From Microbotryomycetes sp. JL201 (lineage: Eukaryota > Basidiomycota > Microbotryomycetes): a DNA stretch of 64,000 nucleotides. A model generated the notes under the pieces. It worked only from the letters and a program-made list of their open reading frames with translations. It did not search any database and was not told the origin of the DNA. Shown piece after piece: positions 12,179-27,546 of this stretch. The position numbers were made by a program, and so were the translations under genes. Within the stretch, counting starts at the first letter, position 1; each line of letters begins with the position of its first letter. The stretch is from positions 310,001 through 374,000 of the forward strand of contig JAQYUZ010000006.1 of assembly GCA_033819885.1 (NCBI GenBank). The letters are read 5' to 3'.

Positions 12179-13455
12179 ATGCCTGCCAAAGCTCAGCGTG
12201 CAACAGTCAGCGGCACAAAGCAGCAGCAGCCGCTCAGAAAACAGCAGCCCAAAGCCCAGCCAGTGAGCGGCGATGCGCTCGAGGACGACTTTGCGTTGGA
12301 GGACGAGTTTGTGGGATCGCCGAGCGACGACGACGGCGGCGAGCGAGTCGACGGCGGCGCAAATGGCAACGTGCCGGCAGCAATAGACCCTCTGGAGGAA
12401 GATGAATTTGCTGCAGCGTCAGACGACGACGAGCAAGACACTCAACGGGCCCGCAAGCGCGTCAAACGCGACGACCATTCTGCTAAAATTCACAACGAAC
12501 ACCGAGTAGACCCGGCGGCCGCCAGCACGAGCACCTCATCAGCTCAAAAGGACAAAAGAAGGCAAAAGAAGGAGCAAAAGAGGGCGAAGCTGCAAGAGCT
12601 GGGCGTCGGCGAGGCAGAGAACCTCGGCTTGATGCCTCCCGAGATCCTCGCAGACAGGTTGGCAGACAAGCAGCGCAAAGCATTGACGAAAATGTCTGCC
12701 ATCGAATTATCAGATCTCAGGATACCTCGTGAGCTCCCATCGAGCCTCGTTAGACGCTCCCAGCGCAATCGAGAGCTAACTGACTGGCGAAATGCCGCCA
12801 CTCTCGCAGAATCATTCCTGCTCGACACTTCCGGCGTGACAGCTCGAGACAATCTAGAAAAATTTATCCGAGAAGCACTCCCAACGATGCCGTCGACGCT
12901 GGCCAAAGTACCCAAGATTGAAGGCGCGCCACGAATTATTGTCGTTGCTGGAGCAGCTTTGCGCGTGGCAGATTTGTGCAGGTGCGTCCAGCTTTGCAAC
13001 GGCTGTCGCTGAGAAGCCGCTCTGAAGCTTGATTGAATGCACTCGTTTCAGGGAAGTCAAGCCGTTCAAGACGAAAGAGATTGACGTCGGCAAATTGTTT
13101 GCGAAACACTTCAAATTGGCCGAGCACGCAGAGTACATGACAAAGACGAAAGTTGGCATCGCCGTCGGAACGCCAAACAGGATCGGCAAGCTTTTGTCAG
13201 AAACAGGTGGGCATGGCATAGAACGACCGCAGGCACGTTCAGACGGTATTGACGGATGTCGACGTGCCTTCACCCTTAGAATCACTCAAGTTGCTGCACT
13301 TGTCTCACATCATTATTGATTCGAGCCATTTGGACGCCAAGCAAAGGTCATTCTTGGACATGCCAGAGGCGCGTGACCTGTTTGAGCTCGTCATTGGCGA
13401 CAAGGCCGTCATGGAACGGTTCCGGCAAGACAAGCTCAAGCTCGTTCTGTTTTAG
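12179..13455 (+). CDS. CMS1: Cms1-family 90S pre-ribosome protein
   Basis: Member of the Cms1/CMSS1 family associated with U3-containing 90S pre-ribosomes; expected in the nucleolus. Exons 12179-12981, 13052-13206 and 13280-13455 give 377 aa. After an acidic, Lys-rich N-terminal half (a KDKRRQKKEQKRAK stretch is an obvious nuclear signal) comes the conserved core: APRIIVVAGAALRVADLCR, VKPFKTKEIDVGKLFAKHFK, then VGIAVGTPNRIGKLL and HIIIDSSHLDAKQRSFLDM. This is a degenerate helicase-like fold. Intron 2 has two candidate acceptors: AG at 13242 is out of phase with the upstream exon, so I use the AG ending at 13279. The gene diverges from the small membrane-protein gene with only about 57 nt between start codons. 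Confidence 0.88.
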
Positions 13456-13556
13456 CATACTGTGTGTATGTGCGCGAACATGGATCGGTGCATGTATGCT
13501 AGTACAACATGGTCGAGAGGCCGATACAGAATTGCAGCCGCGCGTGCGAGCGCGTC

Positions 13557-14091
13557 TTAGAATCCAAGCGGGTTTGTTCTCGACGTCAGCCGAGTCCCTG
13601 CAACCGTGCAAAACACAGTCAGCGAGCGTTTGCAAGCATACTTTGGAGCTTGACCGACATTTCGGCACCTTGTGCATCGATTTGCGGTAGCCTCTGTCTG
13701 TCCTTGAAAAGGTTGTGTATTTATCCTTTGGCGGCATCTCGTGCTCTGTCGGCAGGAGTAAAGCCGTTTGCTGTCGAGATGCACGACAGTCAGGCGGTCA
13801 GCGTGTGCGTGTCAAAGATTGTGGGCACCGAGGAAGCGAACTTACGAGGGCGCGCGTCGGGACGCCTTCTGTACTGAGTGTGCCAATGACGTGGTCGACT
13901 TGTTTCAACCTGAGTCTTGCTCTCAATTTGCGAGTCGGCGACATGCGCCACGGGTTCTTCCTGCGTCACAGAAAACGGTGGCACGGTCAAGATCATCGCT
14001 CGGTCCGGCGCCGCTTCTACGACGGATGCACTGACCACAAGAGTCCTCTGCCTTGATTCAACACCAGACTGGGCGAGAATGCGCCAAACAT
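13557..14091 (-). CDS. MRPL31: Mitochondrial large-subunit ribosomal protein mL60 (Mrpl31)
   Basis: Four exons, 14091-14036, 13960-13846, 13770-13659 and 13597-13557, sum to 324 nt and 107 aa. The product begins MFGAFSPSLVLNQGRGLLW, continues KNPWRMSPTRKLRARLRLK, and ends with the family's hallmark tail: EMPPKDKYTTFSRT, GYRKSMHKVPK and WTRLTSRTNPLGF. The tryptophan codon at the last junction is created by splicing, which fixes the donor at 13658. It resides in the mitochondrial matrix as part of the 54S subunit. The gene converges on CMS1 (about 100 nt apart) and diverges from the SERCA gene (about 140 nt between starts). None of the single open frames here looks like a gene alone, so it is easily missed. 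Confidence 0.9.
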
Positions 14092-14102
14092 GGTGACCGT
14101 AA

Positions 14103-18111
<4,009 letters not shown>

Positions 18112-18258
18112 AGACGGATCAAGAAACGCATCTCATATAAACCAGGAACAGTCGTTTTTCTTTAGAAAAGTTTGCAATACAAATGATTTCTCTTTCTTTT
18201 CACCAAACGTCAAATTTCACTCTATAACTGAACTTGACGCTTTTCTTTTCTGGATAAG

Positions 18259-19731
18259 CTAAGTGAAGCCGAGAATGCCACGAGGCCTGTATGGGTTTGA
18301 AATGGCGTCGATTTCCTGCTCGGTTAGTTTGATCTCGGTCGCTTTGACTAGCTCTTCGATCGAGTCAATGTTGGTTGACCCAATGATTGGAGCGGTCACG
18401 AGTTTGTTGCTCATGGCCCAGGCGAGAGCGACTTGAGCCATCGTCAAACCTCGTTCTTTGGCAATCCTTTCAACTCTGTTTGACGAGGCGGATGCATGCG
18501 TCTGAGTCAGGGCCAGCTTTATGAATGATACAGCTCAAGGCCAAACTCACGCTTCGTTGATCTCCTGTAGCGACTTTTCCTCATTTGGGTTACCCAAACC
18601 GACAAACTTTGCGAAATTGGGGTCAGTCTTTGCGCGCGTCGTGTTTTGCTCGCGCCAAGGCCGAGTCAAGTATCCACGAGCCAACGGACTCCAAGGAATG
18701 ATGCCTGTTCCAAACGTCTCGCAAACCTTGAACATTTCGCGCTCTTCCTCGCGATAGACGCAGTTGTAAAAGTCTTGCATGCTGACAAACATGGTCTGGC
18801 TTCGCGATTTGGCGTAATTCTGCATGGCGTGGAATTGGTACGCATAGCAAGAAGACATTCCGACATAGCGGACCAAACCCATTTTGACGAGGTCGTGCAG
18901 GGCGTCCATGGTTTCTTCGATTGGAGTTTCATAGTCGAAGCGGTGGCACTGGAGCAAGTCAATGTAATCAACTTGCATGCGCTCGAGCGAGGCTTTGACG
19001 CTGTCGAATATATGTTTTCGAGACAAGCCGTGCGCATTGACGTAGTCTCGCGAATTTGGGTTCTTGAGCTTTGAAGGATGGGACGTGGGGTCCTTTTGGA
19101 CTGGCATGCAAACCTGACCTCACACGTGACGCACGTGAGTAACCATTCGACTGTTCCGGTTCCGTGGGAGATCGCCTCACCTTGGTGAGGATTACCACTT
19201 CTTCCCGCGGGATGTTGTATTTTTTGAGAGCTTTGCCGACGATACGCTCGGAATCGCCGTTCGAATACACATTAGCCGTGTCCCAGGTGTTGATGCCCAT
19301 GGCAAAAGCGCGCTCAAAGTGAGGCAAACTCTCGTCTTCGTCCAGAACCCAGTCGGCCCAGCCCTGCAGAGGACAAATTGTCAGGTCATACGTGAAACGA
19401 GAATCGGCGTGGATGTACCTTATTTCCATAGGTCATGCAGCCCAAGATCACTGCAAAACGAGGGCGGAAGGTGAGGATGAGATTACGCCTTGCGGACCAG
19501 TCGACCGCGGCAGGAATGCGCGTATTCTCCAGCAGCCAATAGGCCAAAGCACCGCGATGGTACAATAGGCAGACACTTGAAGGTGCCAACTCGCTTGCAG
19601 CCTCTTCCGAAGTACATGCATGTGGCCCTCCACTTTGACGTAGCAGTTCGCTCACCTTTCGACACCTTGAGGCCGCACTTGCCCAGGTTGACGTAGCCAA
19701 CTTGAGGAAGATCAGTCTGTTCGCTGCTCAT
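18259..19731 (-). CDS. Aldo-keto reductase
   Basis: NADP(H)-dependent oxidoreductase with a TIM-barrel fold; substrate unknown. Five exons in phase: 19731-19656, 19450-19419, 19363-19181, 19113-18551, 18475-18259 (1,071 nt, 356 aa). Catalytic tetrad positions are visible: Asp and Tyr in NTWDTANVYSNG, Lys in VVILTKV, His in LLQCHRFDYETP. Later come MGLVRYVGMSSCYAYQF, GTGIIPWSPLARGYL and the cofactor-binding end VTAPIIGSTNIDSIEEL. It resembles the fungal AKR group that includes yeast YPL088W and versiconal-acetate-reductase-like enzymes; family membership does not establish the substrate. The second exon is only 32 nt (VILGCMTYGNK) and the first intron is about 205 nt. It converges with SERCA and diverges from BCKDHB. 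Confidence 0.92.
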
Positions 19732-20144
19732 AGTTGCTGCGTTTGTAAATCCCGAAGGAGAGAACTGGAAGACAAACTTGTGACGCCAGGAAGCTCATTT
19801 CATCCGCGCCCGGATGTGGAGGCCTTTCATCAATGCAAGCTGGCTAGGTCGTGGATTGCAGTACAGCTCTTAAGAGAACGTCCCGGCTGTGGCGACAGAC
19901 CGTAAATATTCATTGTTTGTCATTCGCATACCGGCCCCGGTCCGAATCAGCGATTCTGCATCGTGGCACTTCACGGACCGGTACCGGATGGGATCCAGAT
20001 ATTTACTGAAATAGTAATTTGCATGATTAAAGTCTTGCTTTGCGATAAAGTGCTATGCAACTTGTTCCGTCGGACCGCTGGCCGGCGGGGCTCCTCAAGC
20101 TCCGTGGACGTTTCGTCGCTCTGTGCCAGTCCACAAGCCACAGC
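19732..20144. other. Divergent promoter region between aldo-keto reductase and BCKDHB
   Basis: About 413 nt between two oppositely oriented start codons. It contains AT-richer stretches near 19,905-19,925 and 20,000-20,040. I saw no RNA gene or repeat. An in-frame upstream ATG at 20055 would extend BCKDHB by 30 residues. Confidence 0.5.
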
Positions 20145-22148
20145 ATGTCTCGCGCGGCCGCCAGGATACTCGGACAGCAATGCAGAGGGCGTTCTGCAGC
20201 TGGAATGCGGCGCTGGCTGACGACCTCGCCCGTGTCGAGCTCAGCCAACGCTCAAAAGACGGTCGTGCCCGAACAAATGCCGACGGTTGCAACGTCTCAG
20301 CTGCTCAAACAAACAAGAGAAGACGCGCTGTGGACACCTGGGCTCAGATGGCGCGATCAAGACCAAGTCGCAGTCGGAAAAGCCGAGGATGCGCAGGCAT
20401 TGGCCGAGCACGACCTGAAACCGGTCGATGAAGGCGGACGAGAGACATCAAAGATGAAGTGAGGTCATCAAGATTTGCAAAGTCAATCTTTCGGCTAACA
20501 AACCGCCTGCAGCATGTACACGGCGATTCGAGACGCACAGGCGTGAGCAGAGAAGCATACCACGTGACTTTTGAACCGTGTCCTGATGTCGCCGCTGTAG
20601 TACGACACTGCGCAAGGACCCCTCCTCTATGATCTTTGGTGAAGACGTAAGCATGCATCTCGCTTTGGCGATCGGGGCTCTAAGCTGACACTTGTCACCC
20701 ATAGGTGTTTTTTGGTGGCGTATTCAGGTGCGCGCTGTGGCAGTGTAAGCGGATCACAAGCAGGACCTAACAACAGCGTATGCATATAGGTGTACTATGG
20801 GCCTTGCAGACGAATTTGGTTCGTTAGCTTGCCTCAGAAGCCAGAGATCAGTGGGCTGACAATCTCCTGAAAGGCCAAGACCGAGTGTTCAACACGCCGC
20901 TGTATGCCAATCTGGTGCACATATATACCGCCATGACCCTGAATATTTATCCTCTACAGCACGGAGCAAGGTATCGCTGGGTTTGGTATCGGGCTTGCCA
21001 CGATGGGCCGGACAGCTATCGCCGAGCTTCAATTCGCCGACTACATCTTCCCTGCGTTCGACCAAATTGTCAATGAGGCCGCAAAATACAGATACCGGTC
21101 GGGCGGCATGTACAATTGCGGATCTCTGACATTCAGGAGTCGTGCGTGACGTTTTCGCCGAGAGTCCGGGTCTAGACGTTGACGCTTTCCACTGCGCAGC
21201 TTGCTCGGCTGTCGGTCACGGCGGCTTGTACCATTCTCAAAGCCCGGAAGCCTATTTCTTGCAAGCGTCAGGTATCAAGGTGAGCGTCCCGTCCAAGTTG
21301 GCCCACGGTAGATACTGAAGTCTTTTTGCTACAGGTTGTCGTTCCACGGTCTCCGATTCAGGCGAAGGGCTTACTATTATGTCAGTATTTTCACAGCGTG
21401 TTTGATCTCAGCCGCTGATTTCAGTGCGATCGCAGCCGCTATTCGAGACCCGAACCCAGTCGTGAGTCCGTTCTAGTCAGATGCACATGGGCGCCATTGA
21501 CCTCTCGAACATAGCTCTTCCTTGAACCTAAGATTTTGTACCGCTCGGCTGTCGAGCAAGTGCCGACCGCCGATTATCAGCTTCCATTGTCTTCAGCCGA
21601 AGTCTTGCGCGAGGGATCCGACTTGACGATCATCTCGTACGGCCCACCGCTGTATACGATCGAGGGGGCCTTGCATTTGCTGCAGAACCCGACAGAGGAC
21701 ATTGCGCATCTGATTCCGCAAGACATGAGAAACCTCAAAGTTGAGCTCATCGACCTGCGGACGATCGTACCCTATGATGCAAGTTTCAGCTGCACACCTG
21801 CGTGCACAATGCTGGAAACTGACGTCCTTGTCAACAGATCGAAACAGTCGTCAAGAGCGTCAACAAGACGGGCAGGTGCTTGATTGTTCACGAGGCTGTC
21901 AAAACGGGTGGCGTCGGCAGTGAACTCGCAGCCGAGATTCAAGAGCGATGCTTTTTGAGGCTAGAGGCGCCGGTGCAACGCATCACAGGCTGGGATACGC
22001 CGTTCGGTCTGGCATACGAGAAATTTTATCTGCCAGACCAGATTCGAATCGTAGGCTCGCCATCGATCACGCTGTGTTTGCCCGAGCGAGACTGACGGAA
22101 CCTCTCGATCGACAGCTTGACTCGATCATCAACACTATGCGTTTCTAG
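20145..22148 (+). CDS. BCKDHB: Branched-chain alpha-keto acid dehydrogenase E1 component, beta subunit
   Basis: Mitochondrial matrix E1-beta; with E1-alpha it decarboxylates the keto acids of Leu, Ile and Val using thiamine diphosphate. Thirteen exons fit: 20145-20458, 20513-20542, 20601-20646, 20705-20727, 20790-20818, 20874-20901, 20960-21141, 21200-21279, 21335-21380, 21436-21461, 21515-21778, 21838-22050, 22116-22148 (1,314 nt, 437 aa). Hallmarks: [96 protein letters not shown] and the end [10 protein letters not shown]. The N-terminus from the ATG at 20145 ([20 protein letters not shown]) looks like a mitochondrial presequence. Intron 21779-21837 must use a GC donor (GAT/GCAAGT) to keep YD-IETVV in frame. 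Six exons are 23-46 nt. Confidence 0.93.
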
Positions 22149-22228
22149 GCAGTCAGATATTGTTTGCAACAATGTGTCGAGTCGAGCTACAACATCTCAG
22201 GTCCCAGTAACTCGATCTAGTGTCAATC

Positions 22229-25200
22229 CTATTCGTCGTCTTTGTACACTAGTTTCTGAATCCGCACAGCGATGGGTTTCGTCACGGGCGCGTTCGCCGG
22301 CACGACCACATTGCCGAATCCATCAAGCGCGAGACGCTGTGTGCAGTACTGGCGTCAATTGAGATTCTCGCAAAAGCAACGTCTGAAGACTGACCTTGAT
22401 GATGCCGTCGTTTGAAGGTTCAACTTTGGGAGCGTGACCCGCTTCGTAAACGAGCGCACGATCCCACTTGACACTTTTGACCGTCTGTGGCTGGCTCGTC
22501 GGCTTGCGTGCACTCGCCGATGTGACAGTCTTGAACGTTCTTACGGGACTGACAAACTCTTCTTCATCACCAGCGCCCCTGAAATGGCTTGTGAGCGTTC
22601 GGTCGTCACCGCCTTGACCTAGCTCTGAATCGATCAAAGCAGCCTCGGACCCGTCCGTACTGCTTCTCAGCGCGTTCCTTCTCTTCGCAGCCCTCGCCTC
22701 TCTGCCTTCCTTGCTGCTTGGCCTTCCAAGAGCACCTTCACTAGACAAAGTTCTTCGAATCTTGCTTGTAGGCGAAGGAGGTCGATTGCAATCCATGACA
22801 ATCGTCTCGACTTGCAACTTGTTGACCGAAATTTGGTTGCGCTTCGTGTTCTTCTGAGTCAGTCGGTTCAGTTCATCTTGAGTCAACGCCGGTATGGGTT
22901 TCAAGACAAGTGGAGACCTTGATGGTACTCTGGGTCTGTAGTCTGATCCGTCCCTGGCAATCGGAGCAATCACGACATCGGCAGAACCAGAGTCCGAGAC
23001 GGTCGAGTCTATCGAACCTTCTTTCTGAAATGCGCGAGATCGCCTGGTCGGGCGAGGACTCCTCACGGGACGAGGAAGAAGCTCTGTAGCAGGAGACGCG
23101 ACCATGGGCGCTGCTACAGAAGCGTCCGCTCCGAGACTGTCGCTGTCAGACGTCACTGTTCGAGTCCGCTTCAATCGCGCAGCTCGCAGGACGGCGCTGG
23201 ATCCAAAAACCGCGAGACCAAGCACCTCAGTGCCACTTGATGCCCCCAAGTCATCTGCCGACGCCGTGAGCGCAGAAGGTTTGCTATCCAGCGGCGCGGG
23301 CCTCGGCAACAGCATTCGAGGCGGTGACGGCGGTCTCGTTCGGGCAGGCGACGGTGAAGAGGACCCTTCAGGCGGTACCAAGGCATTCGCCAGAACTTTT
23401 TCACTTTGTTGAGGGCGCGGCAGCAAAGCTTCTATCGGGGCTGGTCTCGGAAGCAATGATACTTGCAAGCTCGTTGCCTTGGTATTATAAATTTAGTCAA
23501 CCGCACTCAGTGACAGCTTCGAATCATAACTCACTGCAGATTCACTAACCTCCGTTGCCCGCTGAGCTGATCGCTTTTCAGGCGAGCGATTCAAACTCAA
23601 GGGAGCCGGCCGAGGAAGGAGTGGCAAGGAAGCGGGTTTCTTTGGCGTCTCAGCGACCGCCGACTCGATAGCAATTGATTGAGGTACCGCAACATGCTCA
23701 GTGGGCGCTGTCGGCTCACTGATGCCTTCCGACGCAGGCTCAGCTTGGGCTTCGCCATCGAAAGCACCCTCGGACTTGATTGATTGGGGTACACGACTGA
23801 CTGGCGTGTTCGATCTTTCGCTGGATGCTGTCGAAGCTGTCGCCGGACGTTTGAGTGAAAGCGATGCCTTCGATAGGGAATTCTTCGCTGCGGCAGTCGG
23901 CATTAAAGATTTGCTGCCGACCCGCGAAGGCTGATTTGAGACTGAAGACCGGACAGAGGTGGCGAGAGGTCGACCAAAGACGCCGCCTTGTTTCGGCAAA
24001 CCTTTACGCTCTATCACTGGCCGAACTACTGTTGATCTCACCGATACTGTCGTGGGAGCCGGAACCCGCGAAGTAGTCGTACTGGCGGATGGTCTCGCTG
24101 ATGAACCCAAACGAACGTTCTCACGCGCTGCCACTGATGCGGTGGGCCGCATAAATGAGGGCTGCTTGGCGACAACTTTAGGCTTGACTGGAATTGACTG
24201 CAACGCGGCCGGCGCCGGCAATCTCGATGACGCCGAAAGAGACGGATGCGGGATCTTCCGTGCTATTAGAGGGAGGGCTACTGCCTGTGACAAAGTAGTG
24301 GCGGCCAAAGGCGGAGCCGTCGCAGTTGCACGCTGAGCAAACACAGGTTTCGAGACTAGCTTTGAAAGTTGACGCTTTGCTGCAGGAGCTGCAAACACTG
24401 AAGCAGGCGGTTCATCTTGTAGCGATTCAGGTAGGCGTCGCGGTGATCTCCTCTGCGACATTGTGAGAACCGACGTGCGAGTGGGCGAAGGGTTCTTAGT
24501 CGGTGTCGCAAAAACCTTTCGCGGTGAAGTCCGACGAAGCTGCTCGAGCGGAAGGGAGGCTGGAGTTTCTGTCAAGGAAGCTGGATCCGCATCTTAAGAG
24601 ACACCCAATCTTATCAGACAATTCCTTGAGCTCGTTGTGGAAACTCACCTTTGTCAATCGGCCTGGTTCGTGGCGAGTAGGCAACGCTGGGCGCCATGAT
24701 TGCCGGACCATCTAAAGCCTCGACAAGACCCTCGGTCTCGTGTTTTTGTTGCGGGACGGGGAAGGGAGATGGTGCGTGCATCATCTCCACATCGCTTTCT
24801 ATTCTGCCGAACTGCAAGCTTTTCTCGGGCTCGACGGGCAATGTTATCACAGACGGTACGTTGTCCGATTCGGTCAGCACTGAACATTCGTCCGAGTCTA
24901 CCGAGTCGACGACAGAAGTTTCCTGGCGAGCATCAATGATTGACTGGGTCGAAGCCAAGTTTTGCAGAGAGTCCGTGTCCGACTCTTGAATCCTAGCTTC
25001 CACATCGGTATGCACTGTCATTGAACCTTCCGACTTGGCATCCGAACTATCGTCGCTCTCGCAGTCTGCCATTTCAAGCGGCCTCGTCACGAAGTCCATG
25101 TCATCCGCGCAAATGTCTAAAAGGTCGCTTATACTCTGTAGCTCCTGTCGCGCTGGTTCGAAGAACCCGCTCGATGTCAAGCTCGGCGTTCCGCTTTCGA

Positions 25201-25837
25201 TCAGTCCGAATTGAGATTCGCAATCGTCCTCGGGCGCGCCTTCTTCTGCTAGCCAGGTCTGCTTATAATCAGACTCGACTGTCATAGAATCAACTCTGAG
25301 AGCCAAGAACACGTGTAGCAGTTCTTGGTCTCGCTCGGGCGTCGAGGATCCCGTCGGATATTCTCCGAACGTCTCGTCATCCTGCCATAGATCCTGTTCA
25401 AACGAGCCCTCCGCGTCGGCGTCTGTGAGTTCATCAGAGTCGTAACCTATTGCGCCGACAGGAATCATCCGTTCCCTGGGCATAACGTCTGCAGGAGCGA
25501 CAAAAGTTCGGACCGGTGGCGATGCGGAATGGGTGGATTCGAAGCTGGTGTTGAACGAAACGTCCGCATCCACGTGAAATCCGGTTGGATCAGTGACGTG
25601 CTTCTTTTGCGGCGATGGACCCGTAACATGTCGCAGACGCGATGGAGGCCGACTGGGCGATTGTCCAAACGGCTGGCGACTAGATTTGGACGAGCCGGGT
25701 GGACTGTGCAACATTGAATTCTCTTTGTCGCCGTTTATTGATGCCGGGGTGGCAGGCTGTGCGCCTGCATTTGGGGAAACGGCCGGCGATTGTCGCACCC
25801 CGTAAGCGGGCGGCGTGCTTGCCTTGCTGGCAGACAC
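22229..25837 (-). CDS. Large disordered protein with LLPRPAP repeats
   Basis: Four long exons read as one gene: from about 25837 to 24649, a second exon to about 23540, a third from about 23478 to about 22400, and a last exon ending at 22229; roughly 1,150 aa. Composition is Ser/Pro/Thr/Asp-rich with basic patches and no globular domain that I recognise. A short motif, LLPRPAP or close variants, recurs at least five times around the exon 2-3 junction. The C-terminus is better ordered: SVKWDRALVYEAG, DGIIK-RLALDGFGNVVV, and the end RIQKLVYKDDE; I have the impression that similar ends occur in other basidiomycete proteins, but I cannot name the family. Probably nuclear or cytoskeletal scaffold. 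The true start is unresolved: the frame is open to a potential acceptor near 25855 and the first in-frame ATG is 25714. Confidence 0.75.
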
Positions 25838-26368
25838 ATTTGGAGCGAAGATGCCTGTGGATCAGGAGCTCTCATATATCAGCGCACTGCTGTCCTGTGC
25901 AGACGTGTGTGGGGCGCGTCTGACTGACGTTCTTGTTTGTTGTTTGCGGCAGGACTGCGCTCCCATAGCACCGCACCGGGTCCATCGGGCAGAATGAGCG
26001 TATCCCGCCTCGAAGTTGGAGTTAGAACAGTGCTCGATGACGATCTTATCTTTTGCGAGCGAGTGCGCCGCTTAAAGACGACCGATCCGGCGCTTGACGG
26101 TGTTGAGTGAAAGCGCGCAACGGCGTCATGTACCGGCGTCGATGCCATACAGCCGCGTAGGGACTCTTTTACAGGGAAAGCAGCTCGAGACTGCACGGAG
26201 CACGGGTGAAGACGATGCGACGAGACTGCAGGGTGCAGGAGTTTCGGGCGCAGGTGCGAAACTGCCGTCAAGTCGCATCACGTGACATTCGACAGTGTAG
26301 ACACACGTCAACCAAGCAGGAAATTGTTAGAAAAGGTAGACTTTATTGTACAACAAGCAAAAACAAGC
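25838..26368. other. Intergenic region upstream of the LLPRPAP gene
   Basis: About 530 nt between RPC31's stop and the 22229-25837 gene. It probably contains that gene's first exon and promoter. A TCACGTGAC site (core 26279-26284) is present. No other coding frame was convincing. Confidence 0.45.
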
Positions 26369-27280
26369 TCAGAAAATACCTCCATCATCGTCTCCACCTC
26401 CGCCTCCGCCCGCTCCCAGTGCATCGAAATCGTCCTCTTCGCCGTTGTCAAAGTAGTCCATTTCGTAGTCGTTGCCGTCTTCTTCTGCCTCATCATCATC
26501 GAGCAGCTCTGGATCCTCCTCGCCTTGCGAATCTTCCTCCTCTTCTTCTCCATCCAGCCCACCCTCCTGTGTCACGTCGTCCAGGCGCAGCTTCCTGCTG
26601 CCGGGAACTCGACCTGTAGAAACACGGCTGTCAGTTCGGAGAGAAAGGTCGACGAGCGAAAGATACGAGTCCAAGCATTCGTTTGACTGAAACACACCCT
26701 GGGCCAGCTTGCGACGCTTCTTCTTCTCCAATAGTGCCTCAAATGATGCTGCTGGGTGAAGTGCCTTGTCCCATTGTCGATCGGCGTGCAGCGCTGCCAG
26801 AGAAGGGTAGCCACCGACGGACGACGAGCCTTGCTTTTTGAAACGATCCTCCCAGCGCTCAATATCTGCGCAAAGAGAACTGTCAGCTCCGTATCTATTT
26901 TGTGGAACCCGAATGGCCAATTACTTGAATGTGCTTCGTTCGAGGCTCCGTCGATGAAGAACGGCGTCAGCTTGAGGTCTTGGATGTTGCTGTTGTAGCG
27001 CGCGGCAATCACAGCTTCTCTGTCCGTCGGCCACTCTGTCTGCACAGTCTCGACTCGCTGCCGCACAGAAAGGCCGAGGGGTCAGCGCCGAGCGAGGAAA
27101 ACAAATTGTCCAGTAGCGGCCAACGACGACCACATGGCTTACCGGGTACAGCTCATCTTTCATTTCTTTGGTCTGAGCAATGATGTCAGAGTATAGCAAG
27201 TGGCCGACAGGCATGTTGCTACCGCCGCGCCCCCCTCCTCGTCCGCCTCGTCCTCCGCCTCGACCGCCTCTGGCCGCCAT
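26369..27280 (-). CDS. RPC31: RNA polymerase III subunit Rpc31 / RPC7
   Basis: Subunit of the Pol III-specific initiation subcomplex, nuclear. Three exons, 27280-27143, 27057-26925 and 26865-26369, give 255 aa. The N-terminus is a Gly/Arg-rich tract (AARGGRGGGRGGRGGG) followed by MPVGHLLYSDI and the conserved LYP; the middle has NIERWEDRF and a KKKRRK basic patch; the C-terminus is strongly acidic (GEEEEEDSQGEEDPELLDDD, then NDYEMDYFDNGEEDDFD) ending DDDGGIF. This Gly-rich head, conserved centre and acidic tail arrangement is diagnostic of Rpc31. The tail is encoded by simple GAA/GAC-rich sequence, so its length may vary between strains. Confidence 0.88.
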
Positions 27281-27546
27281 CGTGATACAGTGCGTGTCGA
27301 GATCGACTCAGGCGAATTTTGAGGACGGCTAGCGAGAGGCGGGCGTTGTAAGTTGGTGAGGTGCTGGTGCAAAAGCAGATTTGACGCTTTGGCCTCTACG
27401 AGAGGTTGAGGACGTGAGTCTTTAACGGTCTCTCGCAGCTCCGATTGGCAAGAGATCGAGTGAAGACAGCAATTCTCCTCTTCCGTGCTCCGTCAAAGAT
27501 AGTGGAATTGCAAAATTGTCTACGCCTCAATACCGCTTTATGGGGG

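Noticed and set aside
13207-13242. A 36-nt intron in CMS1 ending at the AG at 13242
   Set aside because: It puts exon 3 out of phase with exon 2; the AG at 13279 keeps the frame.
26372-26560. GAA/GAC-rich simple sequence at the RPC31 3' end considered as a microsatellite
   Set aside because: It encodes the acidic tail expected of Rpc31 with varied codons, so it is coding rather than a stand-alone repeat.
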